A program made the position numbers and the translations under genes. Below, one piece after another: positions 1 through 5,240 of a DNA stretch of 7,159 nucleotides. Position 1 is the stretch's first letter. Each line of letters opens with the position of its first letter. Source of the DNA: Spirochaetota bacterium (GTDB lineage: Bacteria; Spirochaetota; GWE2-31-10; MWDO01); assembly GCA_017998755.1 (NCBI GenBank), contig JAGOCL010000126.1, forward strand, positions 1-7,159, in the 5' to 3' direction. The notes under the pieces are model-generated. The model ran no database searches, was not told the origin of the DNA, and was given only the letters and a program-made list of their open reading frames with translations.

Positions 1-47
1 TCTTTTAAATTCTGCATCTCGAAATTAATATTCGACGTTTGATCCAT
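1..47 (-). CDS. 5' end of an unidentified gene, cut by the window edge
   Basis: On the minus strand an ATG at 47-45 opens a frame of 15 full codons (MDQTSNINFEMQNLK) that reaches base 1 without a stop. It is preceded by AAGAGG at 60-55, a plausible Shine-Dalgarno sequence with a 7-base spacer. A candidate promoter lies just upstream. The visible N-terminus is hydrophilic, with no signal peptide or membrane segment, which suggests a cytoplasmic protein. Fifteen residues are too few to name a family. The gene is divergent from the HD-domain gene. Confidence 0.6.
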   Translation of the reverse strand, partial: MDQTSNINFEMQNLK

Positions 48-66
48 CGTTCAACCTCTTCTTTAT

Positions 67-94
67 ATAATACCATAAAGATTAATATTATCAA
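67..94 (-). promoter_or_regulatory. candidate promoter of the left-edge minus-strand gene
   Basis: Read on the minus strand, TTGATA (94-89) and TATTAT (72-67) are separated by 16 bp; each matches the sigma-70 consensus at 5 of 6 bases. The expected transcription start near base 60 would leave a leader of only about 13 bases, just enough for the AAGAGG ribosome site. Such matches are common in AT-rich DNA, so this is tentative. Confidence 0.35.
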
Positions 95-100
95 TTAATA

Positions 101-120
101 TTTTTTTTTTTTATTTTTTT
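101..120. repeat. T12-A-T7 homopolymer tract between divergent promoters
   Basis: Twelve T (101-112), one A, then seven T (114-120). The tract lies just upstream of the -35 box of the plus-strand promoter and behind the -35 box of the minus-strand promoter candidate. In that position an A/T tract can act as an UP element or bend the DNA for both promoters. That role is inferred from position only. Confidence 0.5.
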
Positions 121-129
121 GAATATCTC

Positions 130-158
130 TTGATATATTTATTAATGAATGGTATATT
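130..158 (+). promoter_or_regulatory. sigma-70-type promoter of the HD-LUD operon
   Basis: TTGATA (130-135) and TATATT (153-158) are separated by exactly 17 bp, and each is 5 of 6 to consensus. Transcription would start near base 165, about 25 bases before the ATG at 191 and just before its ribosome site. The promoter overlaps the alternative upstream ATG at 149, which argues that 149 is not the translation start. Confidence 0.6.
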
Positions 159-175
159 CAAGTCAAAATATCAAT

Positions 176-182
176 AAAAGGA
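176..182 (+). promoter_or_regulatory. ribosome-binding site that sets the HD-gene start at 191
   Basis: AAAAGGA lies 8 bases before the ATG at 191. The in-frame ATG at 149 has no purine-rich stretch in front of it and sits inside the promoter. This site therefore decides the start. Confidence 0.65.
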
Positions 183-190
183 TTTATTAT

Positions 191-739
191 ATGCCAAGAA
201 ACATGATATATCAGTATGTTAAAGATTTTACCTCTGGAAGAATTGCATCAGGTTTTGGTCATTGTTACAGAGTGTATCATCTTGCTAGAGAACTTGACGT
301 AACAGATTACGACGACGAAGTCTTATACGCCGCTTGCTTTCTCCACGACATCGTATTAGGCGAAAACGGACACGTCAAATCCGGAGATAAGGCCGAACAA
401 GTTCTTCACGAAGTCGGATTTCCTCCAAGTAAAATATCTTCCGTAGTAGAAGCGATTAAGTCGCATTGGCCCGGATGTACTCCATTATCCGTTGAAGGCA
501 AATTATTGCACGACGCCAATCTGCTAGACAGCTTGGGAGCCATCGGTATCGTCAGACTTTCTATAGGAGCATTTTTTTGGTACCATTACAAAAATTTGAA
601 CGAAGTTTTGGATTTAATCAAAGATTACAGAGCAAAATCGGATCTATTAATATATCCAAAATCAAAAGAACTTTCCGTTATAAAAGTTAAGTTTATGGAT
701 CAATTGATTGACGAGCTTAATAAAGAAGAAAATCTTTAA
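191..739 (+). CDS. HD-domain phosphohydrolase, YedJ/YpgQ-like
   Basis: The predicted protein has 182 residues, starts MPRNMIYQYV and has no signal peptide, so it is probably a cytoplasmic metal-dependent phosphohydrolase. Counting from the ATG at 191, it shows the HD-superfamily ligand pattern: H24 in the GHCYRV segment, H52-D53 in the LHD motif, and D108 in the LHDANLLDSLGAIGI stretch. H92 in KSHWP is also at a conserved-looking place. The D-x-LD-x-(L/I)GAIGI-x-R signature is what I know from the YedJ/YpgQ group of small HD proteins, whose members act on nucleotides or other phosphoesters; the substrate here is unknown. The longer frame from 149 would add 14 residues but lacks a ribosome site. 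The stop codon directly abuts the ATG of the LUD gene, so the two are probably co-translated. CpG is scarce in the first 100 or so bases and frequent afterwards. Confidence 0.88.
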   Translation: MPRNMIYQYVKDFTSGRIASGFGHCYRVYHLARELDVTDYDDEVLYAACFLHDIVLGENGHVKSGDKAEQVLHEVGFPPSKISSVVEAIKSHWPGCTPLSVEGKLLHDANLLDSLGAIGIVRLSIGAFFWYHYKNLNEVLDLIKDYRAKSDLLIYPKSKELSVIKVKFMDQLIDELNKEENL

Positions 740-1381
740 ATGAACGAATACGCCGAGTATAAGAATATCTTGATTCAAAGAACGATTAAAAGCCTTGAAA
801 AGAATTTCTTCGACGTAATATTTTTAAAAAATAAGCTCGAAGTATTATCATATCTCGTAGAACTCATACCCTCCGACTCGGTCGTAGGGTATGGCGGTTC
901 GAGAAGTCTTGAAGAAGTCGGATTCTTCGAACATTTTACTAAGGAGCGTTATCCGAACCTCCTTGATAGAAGAAGCGAAGGGCTGACTCAAGATCAAAAA
1001 AGAGCTTTTCAAATATCCGCTCTGTCGTCGGATTTTTTTCTATGTTCTGTCAACGCCCTATCTATGGAAGGGGATTTGGTTTTTATTGACAAATGGGGCA
1101 ATAGAAACGCCGCCATGACTTTCGGACCAAAAAACCGTATAGTCGTCGTAGGAAAAAATAAAATTGAAAAAACGCTATCCGACGCTTTATCGAGAGCTCA
1201 AAATGTCGCCGCAGTATTAAACAACATCAGATTTAATACAAAAAATCCTTGCTCGGTTCAAGGTCATTGCGTTAACTGTTCTTCCCCCGATAGATTATGT
1301 AGCGTTACTACCATTATCAACAGATGCGCTCCGAGCAAGTCGATAAAAGTTATCATTGTCGATGAAAATCTCGGTTTTTAA
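740..1381 (+). CDS. LUD-domain protein (DUF162, LutC/YkgG-like)
   Basis: The predicted protein has 213 residues and is probably cytoplasmic. It has the marks of the LUD (lactate utilisation, DUF162) fold: VVGYGGSRSLEEVG at 48-61, which resembles the V-x-x-GGS nucleotide- or substrate-binding loop, and NALSMEGDLVFIDKWGNRN near 105-123, the T/N-x-x-G-x-(L/I)V-x-x-D-x-x-GNR core. The tail carries a cysteine cluster C171-x5-C177-x2-C180-x6-C187, followed by a family-typical end, IKVIIVDENLGF. Stand-alone proteins of this type are usually annotated only as lactate utilisation protein; no LutA or LutB partner is visible, so a role in lactate oxidation is not supported here. Whether the cysteines bind a metal or Fe-S cluster is inference. 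The ATG directly follows the HD-gene stop, with only a weak purine stretch (GAAGAA near 724) before it, which points to translational coupling. Confidence 0.9.
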   Translation: MNEYAEYKNILIQRTIKSLEKNFFDVIFLKNKLEVLSYLVELIPSDSVVGYGGSRSLEEVGFFEHFTKERYPNLLDRRSEGLTQDQKRAFQISALSSDFFLCSVNALSMEGDLVFIDKWGNRNAAMTFGPKNRIVVVGKNKIEKTLSDALSRAQNVAAVLNNIRFNTKNPCSVQGHCVNCSSPDRLCSVTTIINRCAPSKSIKVIIVDENLGF

Positions 1382-1426
1382 AAATAATCGTTTGAATTTT
1401 TCAAAAAATGATTTATTCTCTATAAT

Positions 1427-2626
1427 ATGAAAAATATTTTTTTGGCGTTATCAATTTTTTTTTACATACCCTTTTTGTTCTCAACGGAAAATATTATATT
1501 AAGAAAATGCGCTCTAGTAGATTCTGAAAGAAATCAGAATATCCCATCTTACAATATTATAAAAAATGAAACGATTAGAACTCTCGAAACCCAAACTTAT
1601 CTTGGAAAAATAAACTATTTTGACATAACCCTGCTTAAAAAGAATACAAATCTTATAACCGATCTTGACAACCTCGATAATTTGAAACTATTTTACCTTA
1701 AAACAGATATCGATTCATTAATTCTTATAGACGTAATAGAAGATTACGATCATTATACGATTGACGTTAATATAGTAGATATTATAAATAATTTGGACTA
1801 TATCAGAAGTTATAACGTATCAAAGAGGTATTTTTACGACGATCTTGACAGATATGCCGAATTTATCAAAAACATTACAGAAGACGACTTCAAACCCGTC
1901 GAATTTAACGAATTAAAAAGAAAAAAAAAGAATCAAAAAATGGAGTTAAGAAATAATCCTCTTTATAACCTAAGTTTTTCGACGGGTTTAGGTTTATCTT
2001 TTGGAAATACTTCAGATAACGAAAGCCAAATAATATCGGCGGGCCCGAATATTTATATAAATATTAACGCTAAACTTAAGTCGTTTTATTTGGGAGCGCT
2101 TTTTGAATGGACTCCGCTTTTTAACGAACCGCTCGATAGGTTTAGTTCAAATGAAAACGATAAAAATAAGATATTTCTAAATAACTACTTCGGAAGCGTC
2201 TCTTTCGGCGGACTGTTTGCGATAGAGACTTTTTTATTCGGAGGAGGTACTGCTTTTTCATATCAAAGCGTTTATATCCGAATTCTAAATGATTCGAGCG
2301 GTTCGTTTGAGTTTTCTATAAAGAACTTCAATTTATTATTTTTTTATCTCAAATTTTCTTTTATTCCGGTCAAAGAAGCGGTTGTCTCTCTGGACGTAGG
2401 TTCATTTTTCTCAATTTCAGATATTAAAAATATTACCCCCGCGCCTTACTTTCCGCTATATTTGAATTTTAGTTTTTCATACGTTTTTTATAAAAATGTT
2501 TTTTTTGAGATAAATATTCCGGCGTATTTGATCCAAATAAATAACGCTCAGAATTATAAAAAGATTTTTATGAGATTTATCTTCGATATAGGACTAGGTT
2601 TTAAAATAGAGCGGTATAAAAAATGA
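1427..2626 (+). CDS. exported periplasmic-domain plus outer-membrane beta-barrel protein, first of a pair
   Basis: I do not recognise a named family. The 399-residue product starts with a clear signal peptide (MKNIFLALSIFFYIPFLFS, cleavage near 19-20) and has no lipobox cysteine. Residues about 21-155 form an acidic, alternating alpha/beta domain whose order (helix, IDSLILIDVIEDYDHYTIDVNIVDI strands, then a helix near 140-150) parallels the next gene. A basic linker (KRKKK, 164-168) follows. Residues about 178-395 are short amphipathic strands rich in aromatic and glycine residues, as in an outer-membrane barrel. The last residue is Lys, not the usual terminal aromatic. No Shine-Dalgarno sequence precedes the ATG; TATAAT abuts it, and a TGA at 1409 excludes an upstream start in the same frame apart from a rare ATT. 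The stop overlaps the next start by 4 bases (ATGA). An A9 run at 1921-1929 falls in the linker. Confidence 0.9.
   Translation: MKNIFLALSIFFYIPFLFSTENIILRKCALVDSERNQNIPSYNIIKNETIRTLETQTYLGKINYFDITLLKKNTNLITDLDNLDNLKLFYLKTDIDSLILIDVIEDYDHYTIDVNIVDIINNLDYIRSYNVSKRYFYDDLDRYAEFIKNITEDDFKPVEFNELKRKKKNQKMELRNNPLYNLSFSTGLGLSFGNTSDNESQIISAGPNIYININAKLKSFYLGALFEWTPLFNEPLDRFSSNENDKNKIFLNNYFGSVSFGGLFAIETFLFGGGTAFSYQSVYIRILNDSSGSFEFSIKNFNLLFFYLKFSFIPVKEAVVSLDVGSFFSISDIKNITPAPYFPLYLNFSFSYVFYKNVFFEINIPAYLIQINNAQNYKKIFMRFIFDIGLGFKIERYKK
1921..1929 (+). repeat. A9 run within the linker of the first barrel gene
   Basis: Nine A in a row encode part of the Lys-rich linker (residues 165-168). Adding or losing one A moves translation into frames that both meet a stop within about a dozen codons. 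Slippage here would yield only the periplasmic domain without the barrel. The tract is seen directly; slippage is inference. Confidence 0.6.
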
Positions 2627-3879
2627 AAAAACTTTTATTTATATTATTAATATTTACCGGCGCGTCGCTTTTTTCTCAAACAGAAAATATTTTTTATAAA
2701 ATTCTTATTAGAGAATTTGAGAACTTAGACGCTGAAACAGAAACCGACTTTATGAGAAACTTAATTATCGATACGGCAAAAAAAGAATTGACTACAAAGT
2801 TCGACGTTATCTCTTACGAGGAGTTTTCCGCTTTATTAGTAACGGACGACAAAGAAAAAATTCTCGATCAGGCGTCGATTGAAAAAATCGATTTTTTCTG
2901 CTCGGGCTATTACTTGAAACGAGGCGACCTTGTTAAAGTTACGTTAAAATTTTACGACGTTAAGACCTCTTTATTAATATATACCAAAGATATGTATTGC
3001 GAGAACTTCGTCGATTTATACGGAATAATCGCAAACGAGACAAGAGACTTGATGAAATTCGCCTTTGATTATATAAACGAAAATAAAACCAAATCGTCTC
3101 AAAAAAGCGATTATAGGAAAAAAGATATTGTAAGTTTAGACGACGAGAACTTCATATTTTGTCAAACGGGACTCGTATATTCCAATCTCAATTTTCACGC
3201 TTTATCGCGAGACGTTTCTAACGATATAGATATCTCGTCTTATAAAAACCGCCAAACAAATTATTTCTCGCCAATGTTTAATTTTGAAATTTATAAGTCT
3301 TATAACGATAACCTTCACGGATTCGGAATAATGTTTGAAATTCCGATTGATTTTCAAATACCCAGATTTTTCATGAACAACAAATTATCTTTGAGTTACA
3401 ATTTGGGATTGAAAAAGAAATACTTTTTTAAATTCGGTTTGGAACTCGTAAATTTGAGTTATTCAAAATATTCAACATCTTCCGGCTCGTCTATTAACGT
3501 CTCATTTTTAGGGATAGGATTTGCGTTTAATTTCAGATATCTGATCGACGTCGCAAACATTTATTTCGACATAGGATTTGAGCTTACCCCTACTATGCCG
3601 TTTATAAAAAACCGGGATAACTCAGGATTTGTTCCGTTCAATTTTATCGTCGGCAATAGCTCTCTGGGAAATAGCGTTTACATCCCTATTTCTATTTCAA
3701 ACGCTTTCGGGTATTTTTTGAATAAAAATATCGGAATATATATTTCGAATAATATATACATTATTATAGCGGATTACAAAACCAAAACCTACGACGGCGT
3801 TATCTTCGATTACGGTAACGACTTAGGAATTGGCGCTAGGATAACGCTGGGCCTGATTTTTAAAAGTTTTTTTAACTGA
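2623..3879 (+). CDS. exported TolB-N/CsgG-like domain fused to outer-membrane beta-barrel, second of a pair
   Basis: The 418-residue product begins with a signal peptide (MKKLLFILLIFTGASLFS, cleavage near 18-19, no lipobox). Residues about 20-150 look like the periplasmic alpha/beta domain found in TolB-N, CsgG and related proteins. An N-terminal strand (KILIREFENL) is followed by a helix ending in an I-x-x-A-x-x-x-L pattern, FDVISYEEFSALL, then IDFFCSGYYLKRGDLVKVTLKFYD, equivalent to the usual AD-x-(L/I)(L/V)-x-G-x(4-6)-V-x-(L/V)-x-(L/V)-x-D pattern. A polar linker (152-172) leads to a barrel-like region (about 176-418) with repeated amphipathic strands, ending GLIFKSFFN. The layout matches the preceding gene, including the FS-(Q)-TENI sequence after the signal peptide, so the two are probably old tandem duplicates. 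The start overlaps the upstream stop as ATGA, with no strong ribosome site, so translation is probably coupled. Its function is unknown. Confidence 0.9.
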   Translation: MKKLLFILLIFTGASLFSQTENIFYKILIREFENLDAETETDFMRNLIIDTAKKELTTKFDVISYEEFSALLVTDDKEKILDQASIEKIDFFCSGYYLKRGDLVKVTLKFYDVKTSLLIYTKDMYCENFVDLYGIIANETRDLMKFAFDYINENKTKSSQKSDYRKKDIVSLDDENFIFCQTGLVYSNLNFHALSRDVSNDIDISSYKNRQTNYFSPMFNFEIYKSYNDNLHGFGIMFEIPIDFQIPRFFMNNKLSLSYNLGLKKKYFFKFGLELVNLSYSKYSTSSGSSINVSFLGIGFAFNFRYLIDVANIYFDIGFELTPTMPFIKNRDNSGFVPFNFIVGNSSLGNSVYIPISISNAFGYFLNKNIGIYISNNIYIIIADYKTKTYDGVIFDYGNDLGIGARITLGLIFKSFFN

Positions 3880-3895
3880 CGAAAATGTTCTTAAT

Positions 3896-4912
3896 CTATA
3901 TTTTATTCCATCTGTATCCGCTACTAAAATAAAAGCCCCCTTCGGCGAGGACGTTAAACTTCTTCCAGATGCCTTCGGTATTGTTACCGGTATCAAAATA
4001 TATTTCAGAGTATAATACAGCTCCAAGCCGCGCCTCGGCGGATAGATACAAATTTTTACTATGTTCTGTCAAACCCATTGACTCTCCTAAAAAATCCAGC
4101 CCGCCAAGCGCGGAAAATCCGATTGGAAATCCGTCTAAAAATCCTCCGTATATCGCCCCGCCGACAAAAGGCTCTATGCCTTTAATGCCGGTACTCGCGA
4201 AATTATACTTTAACGATATTTCTAAAGACGGCATAACAAAGTTCGTAAAATTAATGCTGAAACCCAGTATCAAATCGTTAATAAATCTGTATCCCCAAAC
4301 AAAATGTATATCAAAATTGGGCTTTACGTACGGATCGAAAGTTCGAGGAAACTTATGCGGCGTCGGCATACCGTAGCTATCGATACCGGAATACTGTTCG
4401 TTATCAGAATTATAGTATAAAAGCAGTATTCTAACTAAAACCTTTCTGGCGTTTATCGATTTCTGAATAATATCGGAATCGTTTTCATTAATAATTCGGT
4501 AAACATTATTTTTTTTATCTAATTTATAGTTCTTTAAATACCCTTTTTCAACGTTATTTATATTTAACAATACGTTCTTTTTTAAAACGGTCGAATAAAA
4601 TACAATTAAGGGCTTTTCAGTATCTAAAATATAATTGTCGCTTGAATTGTCGAGTTTATAAATAGAATTAATAAACGATAAGTCGGTTTTATCCTTGATC
4701 GAATTTAATATTTCCGTTTCAAAATAAGTTTTATTATAAGAATCTTTTATTTCGTCAAAACTCGGGCCTATTTTATCCATTTTCTTTTTGGTTAATCCTT
4801 TTTCAACGTCGACTTTTAATAATATTCCGGTTCTACCCTGCAAAAAAAAACCTTCGTCTGCAAATAGAAAAAAAGTTAGCGCGGTAAACAGAATAATAAA
4901 ATATCTCCTCAT
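3896..4912 (-). CDS. exported barrel-type outer-membrane protein, family not recognised
   Basis: The 338-residue product reads from the ATG at 4912-4910 to a TAG at 3898-3896. It has a signal peptide (MRRYFIILFTALTFFLFA, then DEG) without a lipobox. The middle part (about 30-160) is charged and Lys/Asn-rich, with one strand-like stretch (KPLIVFYSTVLKKNVLLNI, 100-118). From about 195 to the end it has amphipathic, Gly- and aromatic-rich strands, including EPFVGGAIYGGF (247-258) and a C-terminal LAEGGFYFSSGYRW, typical of a small outer-membrane barrel. It resembles the two convergent genes in general plan only; I see no clear sequence match to their periplasmic domain. GGAG sits 8 bases before the ATG. 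Its stop is 16 bp from the stop of the opposing gene, with no obvious shared terminator. Confidence 0.9.
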   Translation of the reverse strand: MRRYFIILFTALTFFLFADEGFFLQGRTGILLKVDVEKGLTKKKMDKIGPSFDEIKDSYNKTYFETEILNSIKDKTDLSFINSIYKLDNSSDNYILDTEKPLIVFYSTVLKKNVLLNINNVEKGYLKNYKLDKKNNVYRIINENDSDIIQKSINARKVLVRILLLYYNSDNEQYSGIDSYGMPTPHKFPRTFDPYVKPNFDIHFVWGYRFINDLILGFSINFTNFVMPSLEISLKYNFASTGIKGIEPFVGGAIYGGFLDGFPIGFSALGGLDFLGESMGLTEHSKNLYLSAEARLGAVLYSEIYFDTGNNTEGIWKKFNVLAEGGFYFSSGYRWNKI

Positions 4913-4920
4913 ATAAACTT

Positions 4921-4924
4921 CTCC
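4921..4924 (-). promoter_or_regulatory. ribosome-binding site of the minus-strand barrel gene
   Basis: On the minus strand GGAG (within GGAGAAG) is followed by 8 bases and the ATG at 4912. This is a strong Shine-Dalgarno match at normal spacing and supports the chosen start. Confidence 0.75.
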
Positions 4925-4956
4925 AAAAAATAATAATTTTAAAATATTTCGCGTCT

Positions 4957-4979
4957 TTATCTTTTATAAAAAAAGATAA
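4957..4979. repeat. perfect 9 bp inverted repeat in the leader of the minus-strand gene
   Basis: TTATCTTTT (4957-4965) and AAAAGATAA (4971-4979) are exact reverse complements around a 5-base spacer. It lies between the candidate promoter and ribosome site of the minus-strand gene and could form an RNA stem-loop in its leader. No U tract follows on either strand, so it is not a standard terminator. Confidence 0.5.
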
Positions 4980-4989
4980 GCTCAAGTCG

Positions 4990-5018
4990 ATTATTGAATA
5001 TTTTATCGAATTTTTCAA
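4990..5018 (-). promoter_or_regulatory. weak promoter candidate of the minus-strand barrel gene
   Basis: Read on the minus strand, TTGAAA (5018-5013) and AATAAT (4995-4990) are separated by 17 bp. Transcription would begin near 4983, giving a leader of about 70 bases. A 7 bp inverted repeat (TATTGAA at 4992-4998 and TTCAATA at 5014-5020) covers both boxes. The base composition makes chance matches likely. Confidence 0.3.
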
Positions 5019-5102
5019 TATATTTAATATCAATTATATAAAATTCATATAGTTTTAAAAAATTCAACTTTAATAATTGAAATTTAAAATAAATTTAAAA
5101 AA

Positions 5103-5128
5103 AATGATTATTTTTAAAAAATATCATT
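5103..5128. promoter_or_regulatory. near-palindrome overlapping a -35 box, possible operator
   Basis: The 26 bp element has arms AATGAT (5103-5108) and ATCATT (5123-5128) around a T5-A5 centre; 11 of 13 position pairs are complementary. Its right edge shares two bases with the TTGACA box of the coiled-coil gene promoter, a place where a dimeric repressor could act. It does not match a known operator closely enough to name the regulator. Confidence 0.35.
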
Positions 5129-5155
5129 GACATAAATTTGGAAATATCATAAAAT
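5127..5155 (+). promoter_or_regulatory. strong promoter candidate of the coiled-coil gene
   Basis: A perfect TTGACA (5127-5132) and TAAAAT (5150-5155, 5 of 6) are separated by exactly 17 bp. The start of transcription would fall near 5162, giving a leader of about 79 bases that contains a hairpin and the G9 tract. This is the best consensus match in the window. Confidence 0.65.
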
Positions 5156-5204
5156 TCTTTAGTCGCGCTTTTTTCTTTCAAAGTACGATATATGAAACAT
5201 ATTT

Positions 5205-5227
5205 AAAAAGAATCGCATATTCTTTTT
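5205..5227 (+). repeat. leader hairpin just before the G9 ribosome site
   Basis: AAAAAGAAT (5205-5213) and ATTCTTTTT (5219-5227) pair perfectly over 9 bp around the loop CGCAT. The right arm plus one more T make a T6 run (5223-5228). The stem ends only two bases before the G9 tract, so it could affect ribosome access or act as a weak attenuator. It is AT-rich and may be only marginally stable as RNA. Confidence 0.5.
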
Positions 5228-5229
5228 TC

Positions 5230-5238
5230 GGGGGGGGG
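5230..5238 (+). promoter_or_regulatory. G9 tract serving as ribosome-binding site of the coiled-coil gene
   Basis: Nine consecutive G lie two bases (AT) before the ATG at 5241, and no other purine-rich site is present. GGGGG can pair with the CCUCC of 16S rRNA with one G-U wobble; the final GGAT also extends toward the full anti-Shine-Dalgarno complement. Homopolymer G tracts of this length change by slippage in other bacteria, so tract length may tune translation. That last point is inference. Confidence 0.6.
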
Positions 5239-5240
5239 AT

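Larger units (their letters stand above)
4913..5240. other. 328 bp divergent AT-rich intergenic region
   Basis: This region separates the minus-strand barrel gene from the plus-strand coiled-coil gene. It holds a ribosome site and a weak promoter candidate for the former, a strong promoter candidate for the latter, two perfect 9-bp-stem hairpins, a 26 bp near-palindrome over the -35 box, and a G9 tract. Apart from the G9 tract and a few CG steps it is almost entirely A and T. No tRNA, known riboswitch or believable small gene was found in it. Confidence 0.8.

Noticed and set aside
149..190. Upstream ATG at 149 as the start of the HD gene
   Set aside because: No ribosome site precedes it, it lies inside the TTGATA-17-TATATT promoter, and ATG 191 has AAAAGGA at 8 bases.
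1040..1053. 14-base exact match (CTATGTTCTGTCAA) with 4059-4072
   Set aside because: It is coding in unrelated genes and in opposite orientation relative to them; one such match in 7 kb is compatible with chance.
1383..1417. Imperfect hairpin after the LUD gene as a terminator
   Set aside because: Stems TTTGAA/TTCAAA and AATC/GATT pair, but the hairpin is AT-only apart from a few pairs, has bulges, and no T run follows.
3880..3895. Possible bidirectional terminator between convergent genes
   Set aside because: No stem longer than about 4 bp with a T run could be found in or around the 16 bp gap.
3969..4376. Open frame on the plus strand over the minus-strand barrel gene
   Set aside because: It is the antisense of a well-supported signal-peptide barrel gene, is proline- and serine-rich as antisense frames often are, and has no ribosome site.
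4833..5033. Minus-strand open frame entering the intergenic region
   Set aside because: It overlaps the start of the barrel gene in another frame and has no ribosome site or recognisable content.
5190..5202. Short palindrome ATATG-AAA-CATAT
   Set aside because: Five-base arms in AT-rich sequence are common by chance and it has no clear relation to a promoter box.
5192..5206. Four-codon upstream ORF (ATG AAA CAT ATT TAA) in the coiled-coil leader
   Set aside because: No ribosome site is visible and an ATG with a nearby stop is expected by chance in such AT-rich DNA.
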